A DNA stretch of 64,000 nucleotides, taken from NCBI GenBank assembly GCA_002914845.1, contig JXTC01000812.1, forward strand, positions 1 through 64,000. The letters are read 5' to 3'. Under the pieces are notes generated by a model, which saw nothing but the letters and a program-made list of their open reading frames with translations, ran no database searches and was not told where the DNA came from. The DNA is from Trema orientale. Taxonomy: Eukaryota; Streptophyta; Magnoliopsida; Rosales; Cannabaceae. This document shows positions 1 through 12,093 of this stretch, piece after piece (within the stretch, counting starts at the first letter, position 1; every line of letters starts with the position of its first letter). The position numbers and the translations under genes were made by a program.

Positions 1-729
1 GTTCAAAGAAGAATGTTTTTAGTTAAGTGTGTGTTAAGTTCTTGAAAGGAGTATGAGCACCTGACTGAATGACCTACAGTCAACATGTTAAGAACGAATG
101 TTTAAATTGCGATGCTAGCCATTGTAGTATGATAGCTATATGGGATCCAAATAGCTACAAGGTTATATGCTTGTCATGACACCATGTTTATGGCTCATCA
201 CTTCTGATAGAATAGGCATTACACTATGTTGAGCTCAAATATGAAAGTTTTATGAAATGATAACGTTTATGATTAAGATGTTTTTCAAAAGAGGGGTTGC
301 ATAGTTATCATTCTTAAAATACATTATTCATAAAATACGACGTTCATTGCATGCATGAGATTTACTTACTGGGCGCAAGCTCATCCCATTCTTTTAAAAT
401 TTTCAGATGAGCAATAAATTGTTGAAGGTTGGCTGGCGGGAGCGGTGGAATCCCAAATGGCATCAGGATGTTTTTAATCGACTTTAAGTTTTATTTTCTT
501 GTGTTTGGCTTTTGGATTAAAAAAAAATTAAGTATTTTTATTTCATAGGTTATTTGAGTATTAGGTTTTGTTTCCGGATGTTTTAATAAGAGGTTGTTTT
601 TTAGTTTAAAAATTTATTTAGTTTTAAAAAAAATTATTATCGGATTTTTCAGCATTTTATGATATAAGATGAATATGGAAATTAAACATTTTCTAGCTTA
701 GGTATATACCTAAGTTAGGGGGTGTTACA
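1..729. repeat. Truncated LTR end of a retrotransposon
   Basis: The stretch ends at 729 in a G-rich run followed by GGGTGTTACA, the kind of terminus seen in plant LTRs bounded by TGTAACACCC and GGGTGTTACA. An internal stretch near 370-395 (ACTGGGCGCAAGCTCATCCC) resembles the conserved part of many plant Ty3/gypsy LTRs. No coding sequence is visible and the left part lies outside the window. It could instead be the 3' internal end of an element whose LTR starts at TGTTACA. Confidence 0.35.
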
Positions 730-1040
730 AAAACCCTAGACAGGAAAAACCACTAGCACATGAGAAGAAAATTTTATTATGTTGAAAATCGAGTATAGAA
801 AAGTCGAGTTTTACATGGCCAAACCAAATCATATAGAATTCTAAAGCCCTAAAATATATATGTACGAACAAACATGTGGAAAAATCAGGCCCATAAAACA
901 TTTCCATACTACGGGGGTTCCACCTTGCACTCTCAACAGGATTAGTGGTTGGCTCTGAGATCTGGATTATCGGCCTGATCCCTTCGCTACCACCATAGGT
1001 CTCCAAAAAATTCTCCCAATTACAAAATCACCACATATGT
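730..1040 (-). repeat. Dispersed repeat, minus-strand copy
   Basis: Read on the minus strand this contains CCCCGTAGTATGGA, then TTTTAGGG, then a block around GTAAAACTC and ACATAATAAAATTT. The same order occurs on the plus strand at about 61965-62165. The 93-codon minus-strand frame here is not recognised and its partner does not preserve it, so I read this as a transposon-derived or UTR-like repeat rather than a gene. Confidence 0.4.
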
Positions 1041-1424
1041 TACACCGTGAACTTTTCAGGTCAGTCAAATAGAATTCGGGTCATGAACTCTAATACTAAT
1101 AGTAACAATACTTGTAATCCCTCCTAAAAAATATATTGTAGATTCCAGTGTTAAATTTTCATTAGACATTACATTAAATCAATGTTTTTTTATTTTTTTT
1201 TAAAGTAAGTTCGTTAAGTAAAAACACGAAGCAAATAAATGCACAACATCAAAATTAAAATAATTTTTAGTGTTTTTCAGTTTAAGCGAGCTACACAATT
1301 TGAATTCGTGCTAACAAAATAAAAACAATAACTGTCCGTTCACTTTTGCTGGTTGCAAACCATATCGCTTATTCATTGTCGTTTTCTTTGTTTTTTTTTT
1401 TTTTAAAAAAAAGTTATCCCTAGT
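1041..1424. other. No gene seen
   Basis: AT-rich sequence with A/T homopolymer runs. I see no open frame, RNA gene or clear repeat boundary. Confidence 0.6.
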
Positions 1425-1757
1425 CACTACCAAAAAAAAAATTCAATATTTAGTGATAATCTTTTTAGTCACAACAAATTTTATTGTGATTAAAAGTGAT
1501 ATTTAGTCACAATTCAAAACTTTTTGTGACTAGCTAATAGTTGATATGTAGTCACAAGTTGTCACTAATATATATTTTTAGTTACAAATTTTTGTTTATA
1601 GTAATGTGACTAAAAGTCCATTTAGTCACAATAAATTATAATTTTTTTTTACTAAAATTTTTAGCAAACGGACTTTTTAGTCATAATATAAAAATAATAA
1701 CGTTCTTTTAGTCACAAATTTTTTCATCACTAAGAATAATGTTTTTTATAGGGAGTG
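1425..1757. mobile_element. CACTA-type MITE
   Basis: The segment starts CACTACCAAAAAA and ends TTTTTTATAGGGAGTG, which are inverted ends of the CACTA type. Between them the motif TTTAGTCACAA and its complement recur many times in both orientations, as in subterminal repeats of small CACTA derivatives. There is no coding capacity. A 3-bp target duplication is not clear. A fragment of the same family lies near 5440-5600. Confidence 0.5.
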
Positions 1758-2167
1758 CTTTCTACAATCCAAGTCCAACCCAAGATAGAGAGAAATAAAT
1801 TCTTATACACGTAATACGTATGGGTGTCTGTGTATTATATGCTTTTTCCTTTTATCTCTTCGGAAGGAGAAGTGCAATGCATATGTATGTGATGAGCACG
1901 AAGGGTTTTTCATTTCGCATTTTTGTTGTTTTGTTTTCCTTTACCAGTGTTTTTGTTTTAAGAAAAAAAATAAAGAAATTATATTCGTTGCCCTTGATGT
2001 GTGGTTGTGTGCTCCTCTCGTGACAACTTCTGTTATTTTTGTAACTACAGTAATTAAGGATTTCCCTCCAAAATTTCGTCAAATTTAAATGTTTCTTCAC
2101 ACTTATATTGAGTTGCAAGTGATGCACTTGTTAAGTATATTTGGAGAAAAATAAAGAAGGACACCCA
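1758..2167. other. No gene seen
   Basis: Short overlapping frames on both strands are hydrophobic, low in complexity and lack domain features. I treat them as chance frames. Confidence 0.55.
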
Positions 2168-2413
2168 TCCAGTAGGTATTTTTTTTTTTACCTATGTGTA
2201 AGTATCAATTTGGCCAATGAATTTTTTTTTTTTGCATATTTGTTTATATTAAAACGTAAAAAAAAGAAATATCATTAGTGATGCACGTCTTTTCATGCAC
2301 ATTATTATAGTCATTGGATCACCATTAGATGATGATCTAACGACTAAAAAAAAAATACTTACATATAGGTAAAAAAAAATACTTACGTATAGGTAAAAAA
2401 AATACCTACTGGA
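2168..2413. mobile_element. MITE with inverted ends
   Basis: TCCAGTAGGTATTTTTTT near 2168 is inverted near 2395-2413 (AAAAAAAATACCTACTGGA), and ACCTATGTGTAAGTAT is likewise mirrored, with one extra end-unit repeated at 2352-2395. It carries no coding sequence. One end of the same element, including AAAATACCTACTGAATT, sits in the first coding intron of CNL-2 at about 38311-38375. Confidence 0.5.
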
Positions 2414-3325
2414 TTGGCAACCAATAAAGAAATAGAGAATACATGTAAAAGACAAATTATGGTGTGACATTAATATTTTAATTTTTCTCTAAGAAATAAA
2501 TCATGTTTCTGATTTCCTCAAAAAAAAAATAAAATAAAATAAAACAAAAAAAAAATCATGTTTGTGATGTTAACAATGTTTTTGACATCTGGTTAGCCTA
2601 CATAATGGACAAATGCATAGGTCTTTTAAAAAAATGATACATGATATTTCGATAGTTTAAATAACGCTTGTTTTCTTTTAAACTAATCGTTCTACCGCGC
2701 TTTGTACGAGTTGGTAGTAATATTGTATATACTAAGCCTAATTTATAGCTAGATTTAATGTATTATAACACTAAAAAATGTATTTATCTCTACATTTATT
2801 TTGATAAAACAAATATAGCACAACTATATGTTCAATGAACTAAATTTAATATAAGGTATCATTAATATTAAATTAAATATAATATTATATAAAATATTAA
2901 AAAATGTATTTATCTTTACTTTTATTTTGATGAGACAACTGGAACATAACTATTTGTTCGATGTAAAGTTAATATAAGGTATCATTAATATTAAATTAAA
3001 TACAATATTATATAATATATGTATATATTACAACCAATTATAGTATGAAAAAATAATAATAAGACTAATCATATCATGAAAAAATAAGAGTTAAATTAGA
3101 AATTTTCTAAAAATTTTAAAAATAGAATACTGATAAAAAAGCTATCACATTTTTTTTTTTGAATTTTTTCTCTACTTCAGGCTTAATATATATATATATA
3201 GATATATAGATTTCAGAAATATACGTATGGACCAATTTTTATGATTAAATAAGTGATAAAATTTGATGCTACCTATTTTGTCCTTCTAATTTTATAATTT
3301 AGTTTATATGCTTATATATATATAT
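2414..3325. repeat. AT-rich stretch with 126-bp tandem repeat
   Basis: A unit starting AAAAAATGTATTTATCT at 2773 is repeated at 2899 (period 126). Both copies contain AATATAAGGTATCATTAATA and end about 3025. The surroundings are AT-rich with short (TA)n and no gene. Confidence 0.55.
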
Positions 3326-3540
3326 GGGGTTGGTTTAAATGGTTACAACAATATTTACCCATGGATGGTTACAATGGTTTAAGCCGTTAGATTTAATATC
3401 CTACGGTGGTGATTAGTTTGGTGGTTGGCCAAAAAAATTTAATGCTATTTATTACCATCAAAAAAATTTAATGCTATCACTACTTTTCTTAGTATCCATT
3501 CATGGTCACAAAAAAATTGTAACCATTGAGAAGTCCTCCA
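3326..3540. mobile_element. MITE inserted in a TA tract
   Basis: The left end GGGGTTGGTTTAAATGGTTA and the right end, read in reverse as TGGAGGACTTCTCAATGGTT, share the inner block AATGGTTACAA in inverted orientation. TATATATAT lies on both sides, compatible with a 9-bp target duplication of the Mutator type, but in a TA tract this is weak evidence. Internally CAAAAAAATTTAATGCTAT occurs twice in direct orientation. Confidence 0.4.
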
Positions 3541-4071
3541 TATATATATATATATTTATATCAATATTACTTTCTAAGTTGTGCAGAATCGATTAAACTT
3601 CAAATTTAGTCAGAAAAGAATACGTAGTTAATTTAGGGCAAAGTTGTGTTGAAAATTATTGTTAGATTAATATCTCAAACATAATGCTAATTAAGTAATA
3701 ATTGTGTTAATACAAAGCACTTTCATTATCTCAAACATTAATGCTAATTAAGTAATAATTGTGTTAATACAAAGCACTTTCATTTAATTGTTCAATGTAT
3801 TTCAAATAAAGGAATAATCGTTCAATTTGACTAGTTGGATCTTATTAAATTAAGGATCATGAATTCCTAACTAAAATTGCTATATCCTCGACACTAAAAG
3901 CTCAAGCTAGGCACCTCTTTCTTGGGAACTTGTAGTAGCTAGGTACGTAATTAACACCGAACACCCCTTCGTTAATTGGTTGCCGGTTCCAATTACCGAA
4001 GCAACGATGGAGACCTCAACTCCGAAGACGAAGAGTTTTCCTTTGCTTACATATTATTTAAAGTGTAGTAC

Positions 4072-4109
<38 letters not shown>

Positions 4110-4268
4110 TACGTAAGAGTAGTAATAGCTATAGAGAGTACTAAGATTGACGGAAACAAACGGAGCTCAACGGACTTGGTTGCTGCATGTTGCATGCAGC
4201 ATATATAGCACGGCCAGAGCAATTAAAGACGACGTTACCAATATTGACAACGATTCCGTCACGTGACA
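3541..4268. repeat. 56-bp tandem duplication and GA microsatellite
   Basis: A unit beginning ATCTCAAACATAATGC at 3672 repeats at 3728 (ATCTCAAACATTAATGC) with almost no change. A (GA)n run of about 30 bp lies at 4076-4106. The part from about 4110 to 4268 is the likely promoter and 5' UTR of the small gene that follows. Confidence 0.6.
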
Positions 4269-4787
4269 ATGAAATCCTCCAAAGGAGCGAACCACAAGGT
4301 CGGCGCGGCCGAAGAAATCTGGTCCATGGTAGGTCAGTATGGCGCCACCGTCGCTAAGAATGTCGCATCAGAGTCCCTCAAACTTATCCCAGGTAATTAT
4401 TATATACGTGTCCACACATCAATCAGATCGACGTAACCATGTACACTCCACCATTAATTTCTAATGATGAGCTTTAAGGTTCAAATCCCCTATCCTTTGA
4501 GGGGGGGAATCAATCAGATTTTGGTTTATAATATTGTGAATAGATCACAAATTGAGGTGAACAGGTCAGAGCTGGGTGCATTGCATGCTAGGTTGGGCAT
4601 GTTGGAGAAAGAATTTAGAGAATACAAGAAATTTCAGGAGCAAAAGCAAAGACAGATTTGTTCTATACTTTGGTCGATTAGGCTGTTTGTAATTGTTCTA
4701 CTAATTTATCTTTTGTTACTGCATGTGATTATATTTTGCACGCCTTCTGTGTTACAGTATAAGTACTTATGTGGTGGTCGTCGGTAG
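4269..4787 (+). CDS. Small coiled-coil, single-membrane-segment protein (two-exon model)
   Basis: I do not recognise the family. Exon 1 (4269-4392) starts at an ATG and encodes 41 residues including AAEEIWSMVGQYGATVAKNV, ending at a G|GTAATT donor. An open frame downstream encodes a charged helical stretch (ARLGMLEKEFREYKKFQEQK) followed by a strongly hydrophobic segment (IRLFVIVLLIYLLLLHVIIF) and a short tail. The only acceptor I found that keeps frame is GGTCAG|AG at 4569, giving a protein of about 113 aa. The acceptor has a poor pyrimidine tract, so the junction is tentative; the ATG at 4464 is the alternative start for the second part. A damaged copy of exon 1 lies at 13541-13815, which supports exon 1 as real coding sequence. 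A membrane-anchored coiled-coil role is inferred only from composition. Confidence 0.45.
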
Positions 4788-5874
4788 TAGCAATACTATA
4801 GAGTAGCCTTGAGATTTAGTTGCCGGTTTTATATTATTATTGTCGTTCTTGGTTGATGTCGATTCTTGAGGCTATGTCGTTTTTAGGTTATTTGACTTTC
4901 CTTAATATTGATATCGTTTAGATGCGTTATTATCAATTTTTATCTTCTTGTCTTTGTTTCCATTAAGCACTCTCTGTCTCTTCTCTTACACTTATCTCAC
5001 ATTCTGCCTCACGTGTCCCAGCTACTCCATGTTTGAAGCATTAATGGTTTATTAGGGATACATAATTAAGCCTTGTATTTTAGCTTTTTGTTTAATTTAT
5101 ACTATCAGTGACTTCTCATTTAAATTGGCAACTTAGAATTTTATTCTTTGCGTACGTAATAAACCTGCAGATTATCATTTGTCATTGCTGGATTGAATTT
5201 AGGAAATTGAAGCAAAGTGTTGTTTCCGTGACATGACTTATAAGTAGAGTTGGATTCACTGGGCTATCTAAACGTATCACCTACCTGTTTTGCCGAAAAT
5301 TATCAATAATTAATGTTAAGAAATTCCTTGGATAAAATTAATACACAGAGAATATGTGAAGCTGCTTTTTTTGTTTTTGTTTTTTTTTTAAGTTGCTTAA
5401 TCAAAGATGACAGCACTACAAAATATATAAGGTCAATATTGAGTAACAATTGTTTTAATTACAGTTGATTACAAATTAAAATAACATTTAGTCACAATCT
5501 GTCACCAAAATATATATTTTTCGCCACAGACTTCTCGCTGAAATATTTTCTTTTTTTGAAAAAATATTGACATATGTTGTTGGTCACTCATGATCACCAA
5601 TGGTTAATTTAGTGCTAGTGGTGCAAGCTTTTTACTTTGGTAATAGGCTGGCAGTTGGCAGGGTTGTTTTTTTCTTTTTAAATTTTAATAGCTTGATTGC
5701 ACCATATTCATAATTAATGGAGCAAGTTGTTGAATTTTTTCCCCCTCACAATTCACCACCAAATTGCACTGCGAACACCTCCGAAATCTAACCGAAGACA
5801 AAGATTATACTAATTTGGAGGAAGGAGAGATTGCTCAAGACATATAGGCTGCAAAGACCAGGGTACTCTAGATC
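4788..5874. other. No gene seen; 3' flank and MITE fragment
   Basis: The first 180 bp are rich in GTCGTT motifs like those at 42360-42830. From about 5440 to 5600 there is a fragment of the TTTAGTCACAA family seen at 1425-1757. I see nothing else. Confidence 0.5.
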
Positions 5875-7739
5875 TACTACAACAAATTGAAATATTAGGG
5901 GAGATATTTTTCGCCTTTATAAGTCAAATTGTCGCCTCAGAAGAGAAACATGGTGAATAATGTCATTCCAAATAATCCGTCACTAAAACTATTTTGGGTG
6001 ACATTTTTTGCACCTCTAAAACCGTTAAGCAATAGGCGCAAAAAATTTTAAAATTGTTGCTCCTAAAATAATTTAAATTCTTTATTAAAAAATATTTAAA
6101 ATATAAAAAAAATAAATAAACATAGATGTTCATTATTTATTAGGGACTACTGTTGTTGCCCCAAATAACTAAAATTTTGTTTTCTCAGCGGCGAATTTGT
6201 GTTGCCCCTAATAATATTTTTATATTTGTTTATTAGTATATTTATAATATTCATAATATATAATTATTTGAATAATTTTGATATTAATTTAATTTAATTA
6301 ATGATATTTATATTTAATACCAAATATTAATGTTACAAAAATATTTAAAAACGATAGTATAATAATCTTTATATTATTATTTTTGCAATAGTACATTAAC
6401 AAAGTAAAAAAAAAAACATAGATAGTATAATAAACCTTATGATTTTACACAAAAACATCAATCTAAATATCCATATCATGACCCAAATCATCTTCGGCCT
6501 CATCATGATTATCACTCAAGTGATTACTGTCATCCTCAACAAGTGGCTGAACAGGTGGTGTTGATTGAGGCCGGAATCTTGGAGGGACCATCGGTGGAGG
6601 GCGAGATGGTATGTAACAAGCAAAATTTTAAAATTCGTCACGAGATATTATTCTTGATATGATACTTGTGTCATCCATTCTTGTACGCCAGCATGTGGTT
6701 CAGCTTGTGGAGCTGGAGCAGGAGTAGTGAATGATGAAGCTTTCGATCCTTTTAGCATCGCAATGCACATGTGACAATCCTTTGGGGGCAGTTTTCACCT
6801 TTATGACTGGCTAGTATTTCACGTTCCATTGTCTCACTACATAGAGAACATTCTACCTGTTTTGAGAGACAACTTAGAACAAAGCAATTCACTAAAGAAA
6901 CATCACAAGTCCAGACTCAAAATCAAGACAATCCTAACCAACAAACTTAGCTTTGACACGTTCTCTTTTTTCCAAGAACAAATTAGAAGCCTCCCCCACT
7001 AGAACAATCACGTAAGGAAACAAGGAACAATAATTGCAAATATGATATGAGTGTTACATAGGATTACAACACCCAACACATCTATACTTGCACATATGAG
7101 CAAGTACTTTATATTGCTCGGCAAATGTCATGATCAAGTAATGGACAAAACTTCCAGCATTTACGAAAGAGAAAAGGTAACTGTGAGAAGTCCTTTAAAA
7201 TGCAAGAAGAATTAAACACTGAAAGGTAACTTTCTAAGTTAAATTAACAAGAATATATAAACCCTTCAAAGTATATAACTTAAGGCTCAATTTGATAGAA
7301 AAGTGCGTAGAAACTAGAATGTACACATACCGGGGCATGAGTGTTTAGGTAATGTTCCTCGGAATACCTTTTTAGAATCATATCACCACAGACTTTACAT
7401 CTTTCAAGATTGCAAGAGCAATGAGCAAAATGCAAATCAAGATTTGAAGAAGGGATATGGCTCTTTCACTATTAATATACAAATGTATTAGTCCACAATC
7501 CGCAAAATTCAAGATGATCTGATTGAAAATCAAACTTAACCGCAAAGTATGAACTCAGTTTAATCAAACTTAACGGCAAAAAACAGAATATACCTCTTTT
7601 CACATCAAAAGCTAATATGGGTATTTACATAATAAAAGAATAAAACCCTAAAAAATTCAAGATGTCTGAAAGAAATCCAATAAAGGCAGATATAGAAATA
7701 TGGACAGCACCCAATATTTCGAATTCTTCTGAGGGAGTG
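5875..7739 (-). mobile_element. Internally deleted CACTA (En/Spm-like) element
   Basis: The left end TACTACAACAAATTGAAATA and the right end, read inverted as CACTCCCTCAGAAGAATTCG followed by AAATATTGGG, share the inner block GAAATATT(A)GGG. Subterminal sequence contains ATTAGGGG and GGCGCAAAAAATTTT motifs. On the minus strand, 6475-6620 encodes a proline-rich then acidic tail (PSRPPPMVPPRFRPQ, then VEDDSNHLSDNHDEAEDD), and near 6650-6750 PAPAPQAEPHAGVQEWM, both like C-termini of plant CACTA transposases. No long frame survives. No convincing 3-bp target duplication is seen. Confidence 0.45.
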
Positions 7740-8159
7740 TTTTGCCTCTAAAATTCTTCTAATTAGAGATCTCCTATGTTTAGGACCATATCTCTTCCGA
7801 TTATAAAAAACTGGTTACCGCTTATCGGTTAATATTTTAAAAAATGGTATTTTTATAAATATTTTTAAAAAAATGACATTATTCTAATAAAAACTGTATT
7901 AGATCTAAAAATAATTGATCCCCCGTATTTTTCTAATTTATTTTTCATAAAAATGACCTGCAAAGCCTAATTTTCACTTTAAAAAACGAAATAACAATGG
8001 ATAATAAACTCTTAAATCCTTTCCTTAAAAAAAAAAGTCTTAAAAGCCCGCTTGTATTCTACTTAGATTATCTTAACTAGTAATTTCTACCTTCCTCTGG
8101 TTCCTAGCATGTTAAAACTTAAACCACGTTGACTAAGCCACTCAGCTATAATAATAAGC
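7740..8159. promoter_or_regulatory. Upstream region of CNL-1
   Basis: AT-rich, with no gene. The last 60 bp (from about 8110) align with sequence before CNL-2 (from about 37475): both have ACGTTGACT followed by a purine-rich block, so the duplicated block starts about here. A TATAATAATA stretch at about 8147 could act as TATA box. Confidence 0.4.
8129..8134 (+). promoter_or_regulatory. W-box upstream of CNL-1
   Basis: TTGACT within CACGTTGACTAAG matches the WRKY-binding W-box. The same motif in the same context precedes CNL-2 at 37490. WRKY control of resistance genes is well known; its use here is inferred. Confidence 0.4.
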
Positions 8160-8509
8160 AGTTAGCAAGAGGAAATTTCCTCCTCTCTGCCACAAGTCTT
8201 TTTATTTTAATGTTTCTCTTGTCTTCTGGGTTCATTTTGATTCATTATCAAAGCCATTGAAGAACAACTGGTCAGACATTTCTGGTATGCTTTCAGTAAC
8301 TCTATAGACCTTTTTATTGTTACTAACAACATAAATTTTCTGAATTGATTGTCAATTGTTTGTGCTTGTTGGTTTTAGTTATTTATTTATTGTAACAAAC
8401 TCGAAATCACGAGGAAGGAGATACTATCAAGAGTAGGAAAATCACGAGGGTTTGGAATCCAAGAAACAAACTAACTAATCAAAGTGCGCTCTTATCAACA
8501 GAGGACGCA

Positions 8510-11500
8510 ATGGAAGAGAGCAGATCAATATTGGCTAATCTTTCAAATGGTGAGCTTTCCCTGTTTGAAGATGTAAACATAGCAACTAATATTAATGTAT
8601 GGTGCCCCATTTTCTTATGACTAATGAGCTAGATATTTTCAGAAATTGTATGAATTTTAATTTTGATTGCAACTACTCGCGGTGTTAGCGTGTGATATAA
8701 ACAGAAGTAGTGGTTCATCATAGTAGCAAATAATAATTATCATTATTGCTTTACTAATTTTTACTAGCGAAAAAGTGTCTCCGTTGGAATTTTAAGAATC
8801 AAAATGATGAAATTATGGCCAAAGAATTTAGTGACAGTTTTGAGTTTAAGGGCCAAAGCTTTACTTTCAATTTCCGCTTTTCACACATGACAATTTTATT
8901 TTACTCTGTTCTCTGGCTATGATAAGTCTGACTTTTACTGGTGCTAGAGTAACCTGTCTTTAGTTCAATTAGTACAGGATTATGACAAGATCATAACAAA
9001 TTCGTTATATGTTCAAAATGTGTATCGCAATCTTCTAACTTTTTTTTCACTTTGCCATAAATGTGTGAGAACATCTTTCAACTTGTAAGTGTTAAACCGG
9101 TGCTCTTATATAATGCTACCTTTCCTTTTGCCTAAGATAATTTTAACATTCATTTTCATAATTTTGTTATAGGTGTGGAGAGCATAAAGAAAGTAGTAGA
9201 CCTTGTAGATGGATTGATTAAATTTGAGAGCCTCGACATAAAGATGAATCGACTGAAAAGAAAACTGGACATTCTAAAAGGCAAGGAAGATGATATTAAT
9301 GAAGAGTTGAAGTATGCCGAGTCATTGTCAATGAAGAGGCGAAAAAAGGAAGTTGAAAGCTGGTTGAGACATGTTGGAAGTATAAAGATTAAAGTTCATC
9401 AGACAGAGCAAGAAGTTCAAGAAAGAAGAGGAAAATGGCTACCAAGTATACAGTTGCACAGAAATTTGGATAGATTAACGGCGGAAGCTGGAGAACTTCA
9501 TGAGCAAGGAGCTTTTCCTCGAGGGCTCACACTAGAAGCACAAGAGAGTAGAGGAGTTTCATTTCCAACAACAAAATTGGTTGGTCAAATGTTTGTTGAA
9601 AATAAGAATACGATTTTGGAATGCATAAGGAATAATAGTGTCTCAGTTATTGGGATCTATGGAATGGGTGGAGTGGGGAAAACAACTCTGCTTACTCATA
9701 TAAACAATGAACTAGTTCGGCATAGTCCGGATAGTTCTGTTTCTTGGGTGACTGTATCACAAAAGTTTAGTATTCATAAATTGCAGGATGACATTGCAAA
9801 TGCTTTGTGTTTTAGTTTTTCATTCGAGGATGATGAGAAAAAGAGGGCAGCAGAACTATCAAACTTCTTGGGGACAAGGAAGAACTTAGTACTTATTCTG
9901 GATGATGTTTGGGAAGATATTCCTATAAATGAGGTTGGAATTCGTGTTGGCGTAAATGGATGTAAGCTGATTTTAACTACTCGATATTTGGATGTGTGTC
10001 AGAAAATGGACTGTCAAAAGCAAATTAGAGTGTCTCCTCTTTCTGACAAAGAGTCCTGGGAGCTATTTTTGGAGAAACTTGGGGTTGACATGAAACTGAC
10101 TCCTGAAATGGAAGAAACTGCAAAGTTTCTTGTCAAAGAATGTGCTGGTTTGCCGCTTGGGATTATTACAATGGCTAGAAGCATGAAAGGAGCAGATGAC
10201 ATATTTGAGTGGAGGAATGTATTGGAAAACATGAAAGAATCAAAACTAGGGCATGATGACATGGAAAAGAAGGTATTTCAAGTACTGAAATTCAGCTATG
10301 ACATGTTAAAAGATCCAAAAGTGCAACAGTGTTTCTTAGATTGCTCATTGTTCCCTGAAGATTTCCCAATTGAGAGAGAGGTCTTGATTGATCTTTTCAT
10401 TGATGAGAGGTTGGTTGATGGGATGAAGAGCAGTCAAGCAGAGTTTTATAGAGGTTATACTATATTGAATAAACTTGTAAATGCTTGCTTGCTAGAGAAT
10501 TTTGAAATAAAGGGGAGAAAATATGTGAAGATGCATGATTTAGTAAGGGATATGGCACTACAGATTACAAGTACTAGTCCTCGATTTTTGGTCGAAGCCA
10601 GTGTAGATTTGAAGGAAATACCAGATGAAGAAGAGTGGGTTGAGGATCTTGTCAAGGTTTCTTTGATGGACAATGATATTTCAAGTATTCCTCCAACTGC
10701 ATCACCAAAGTGTCCAAGCATTTCAACATTGATCCTAATGGGTAATAGACTATTAACAGACATTCCAGGTGGTTTCTTCACAAATATGACTGGGCTCAAT
10801 GTTCTTGATCTATCTTATACTAACATTGAAAATCTACCAAATTCGATTTTCGTCTTGCTGAATCTCAGTGCTTTATTGCTCAGAGGATGTCAGAGAATAA
10901 AGTACGTGCCCTCTTTGGCGAATCTAAAGGCCTTGAGGAGGCTGGATCTTAGCTATACAACAATCACAGAACTACCTCATGGAATGGAAATGCTGGTCAA
11001 TCTAAGATACCTCAATCTCTTCACAAGCACTCTACAGATATTACCCGGGATTCTAGTCAATCTCTTCCGCCTCCAGCACCTTGTCCTTGACTGGCATTCC
11101 TCTGAGAAAATGAGAGTGAGAGGAGAAGAGTTAGCAATCTTAAGGAGGCTGGAGACTTTAAAGGCTCAACTATATGATGTCAATGACTTGAATACTTACG
11201 TCAATTCTTTGGAAGAGAGAGAGCTTGTGACCTACATACTTCAAGTTGGATTCGATGAAAATTCATTTTGGAAGGAAAGTGAGTACAACAAAATAGTAAT
11301 TTTGAGAAAATCTGACCTAAGTGAAAGCATTTCAGAGGAGTACACACTTTTGCTTCCTCAAGAAATTCAGTTCCTCTGTATTGAAAGCTGCCACCTGGTT
11401 AAAAGTTTATACGAAGCTTCTTCACTGAAGAACACAGCTAACTTAAGATCCTGTCATATTGCTGACTGTGATAGAATAGAGAATCTGTTATCTGTTTCTT

Positions 11501-12093
11501 CATCTTGTTCTTTTCCTATTCTTCAAAGCCTTGAGGAATTGAGACTTCAGCGATTGCAGGACTTCATTGGGCTGATAAGTGAAGAGAGCAATGTATCATC
11601 ATTACCACCAGTTGGTACTTTTTCTTCTCTTAAAGAAGTTCTAATAAGCGGATGTCCAAGTATGAAGAAATTGTTCACTCCTGCATTGCTATCGCTTTTC
11701 TATAACCTTGAAAGATTAAGAGTCTATCAATGCGATCAAATGGTGGAAATCATAGCAGCCACATCTGATGACAATGAAGGAGAAGGAAGTACTAGTAGTG
11801 ATACAACCGAGTTGACTCTCCCCAAACTAGAAGTTTTGGAATTGATGGTCCTACCAGAGTTAAAGAGCTTTAGCAGTAGTAAGAAAACTTTGATTGCTGA
11901 ATCTCTGCAAGAAATTCGCGTAGAATATTGTCCAAAGCTGAAGAAGGTCTCTCTCCTTGATGATGAGTCGTGCCGGCTTCCTTCCCTTCAAAAGATCAAG
12001 GTACTTGAAGAATGGTGGGGATCTTTGGAATGGGAGCACCCCAATGCTAAGGATGTTCTTCAGCCCTTGTGTCATTTTCGGAAATATAACTAA
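8510..12093 (+). CDS. CNL-1: CC-NB-ARC-LRR disease resistance protein, RPS5/At4g27190-like
   Basis: Intracellular immune receptor of the coiled-coil NLR class, expected to sense pathogen effectors and trigger cell death. Exon 1 (8510-8549) encodes MEESRSILANLSN plus one base and ends at a GTGAGC donor. The TTATAG acceptor at 9172 restores frame into the long exon 9173-12093, giving 986 aa. The long exon has no in-frame ATG at its beginning, so splicing is needed; CNL-2 has the identical design. Residue positions: coiled coil about 20-125; P-loop GMGGVGKT 177-184; kinase-2 LVLILDDVWE near 252; TTRYLDVC (RNBS-B); CAGLPL near 337; CFLDCSLFPEDF (RNBS-D); MHDLVRDMALQI from 467; LRRs about 510-970; C-terminal WWGSLEWEHPNAKDVL. 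All NB-ARC motifs are intact. Homology with CNL-2 suggests a 5' UTR intron (8285 to about 8412) and a 3' UTR intron (12121-12279). Confidence 0.93.

Noticed and set aside
4477-4490. tRNA-like GGTTCAAATCCCC, and GGGTTCGACCC at 43013, as tRNA genes
   Set aside because: B-box-like strings only; no A-box at the right distance and no cloverleaf arms that I could fold.
9175-9177. GTG as the start codon of CNL-1 (and of CNL-2 at 38944)
   Set aside because: Each lies directly after a splice acceptor and an upstream ATG exon restores the same frame in both genes; plant nuclear genes very rarely start at GTG.
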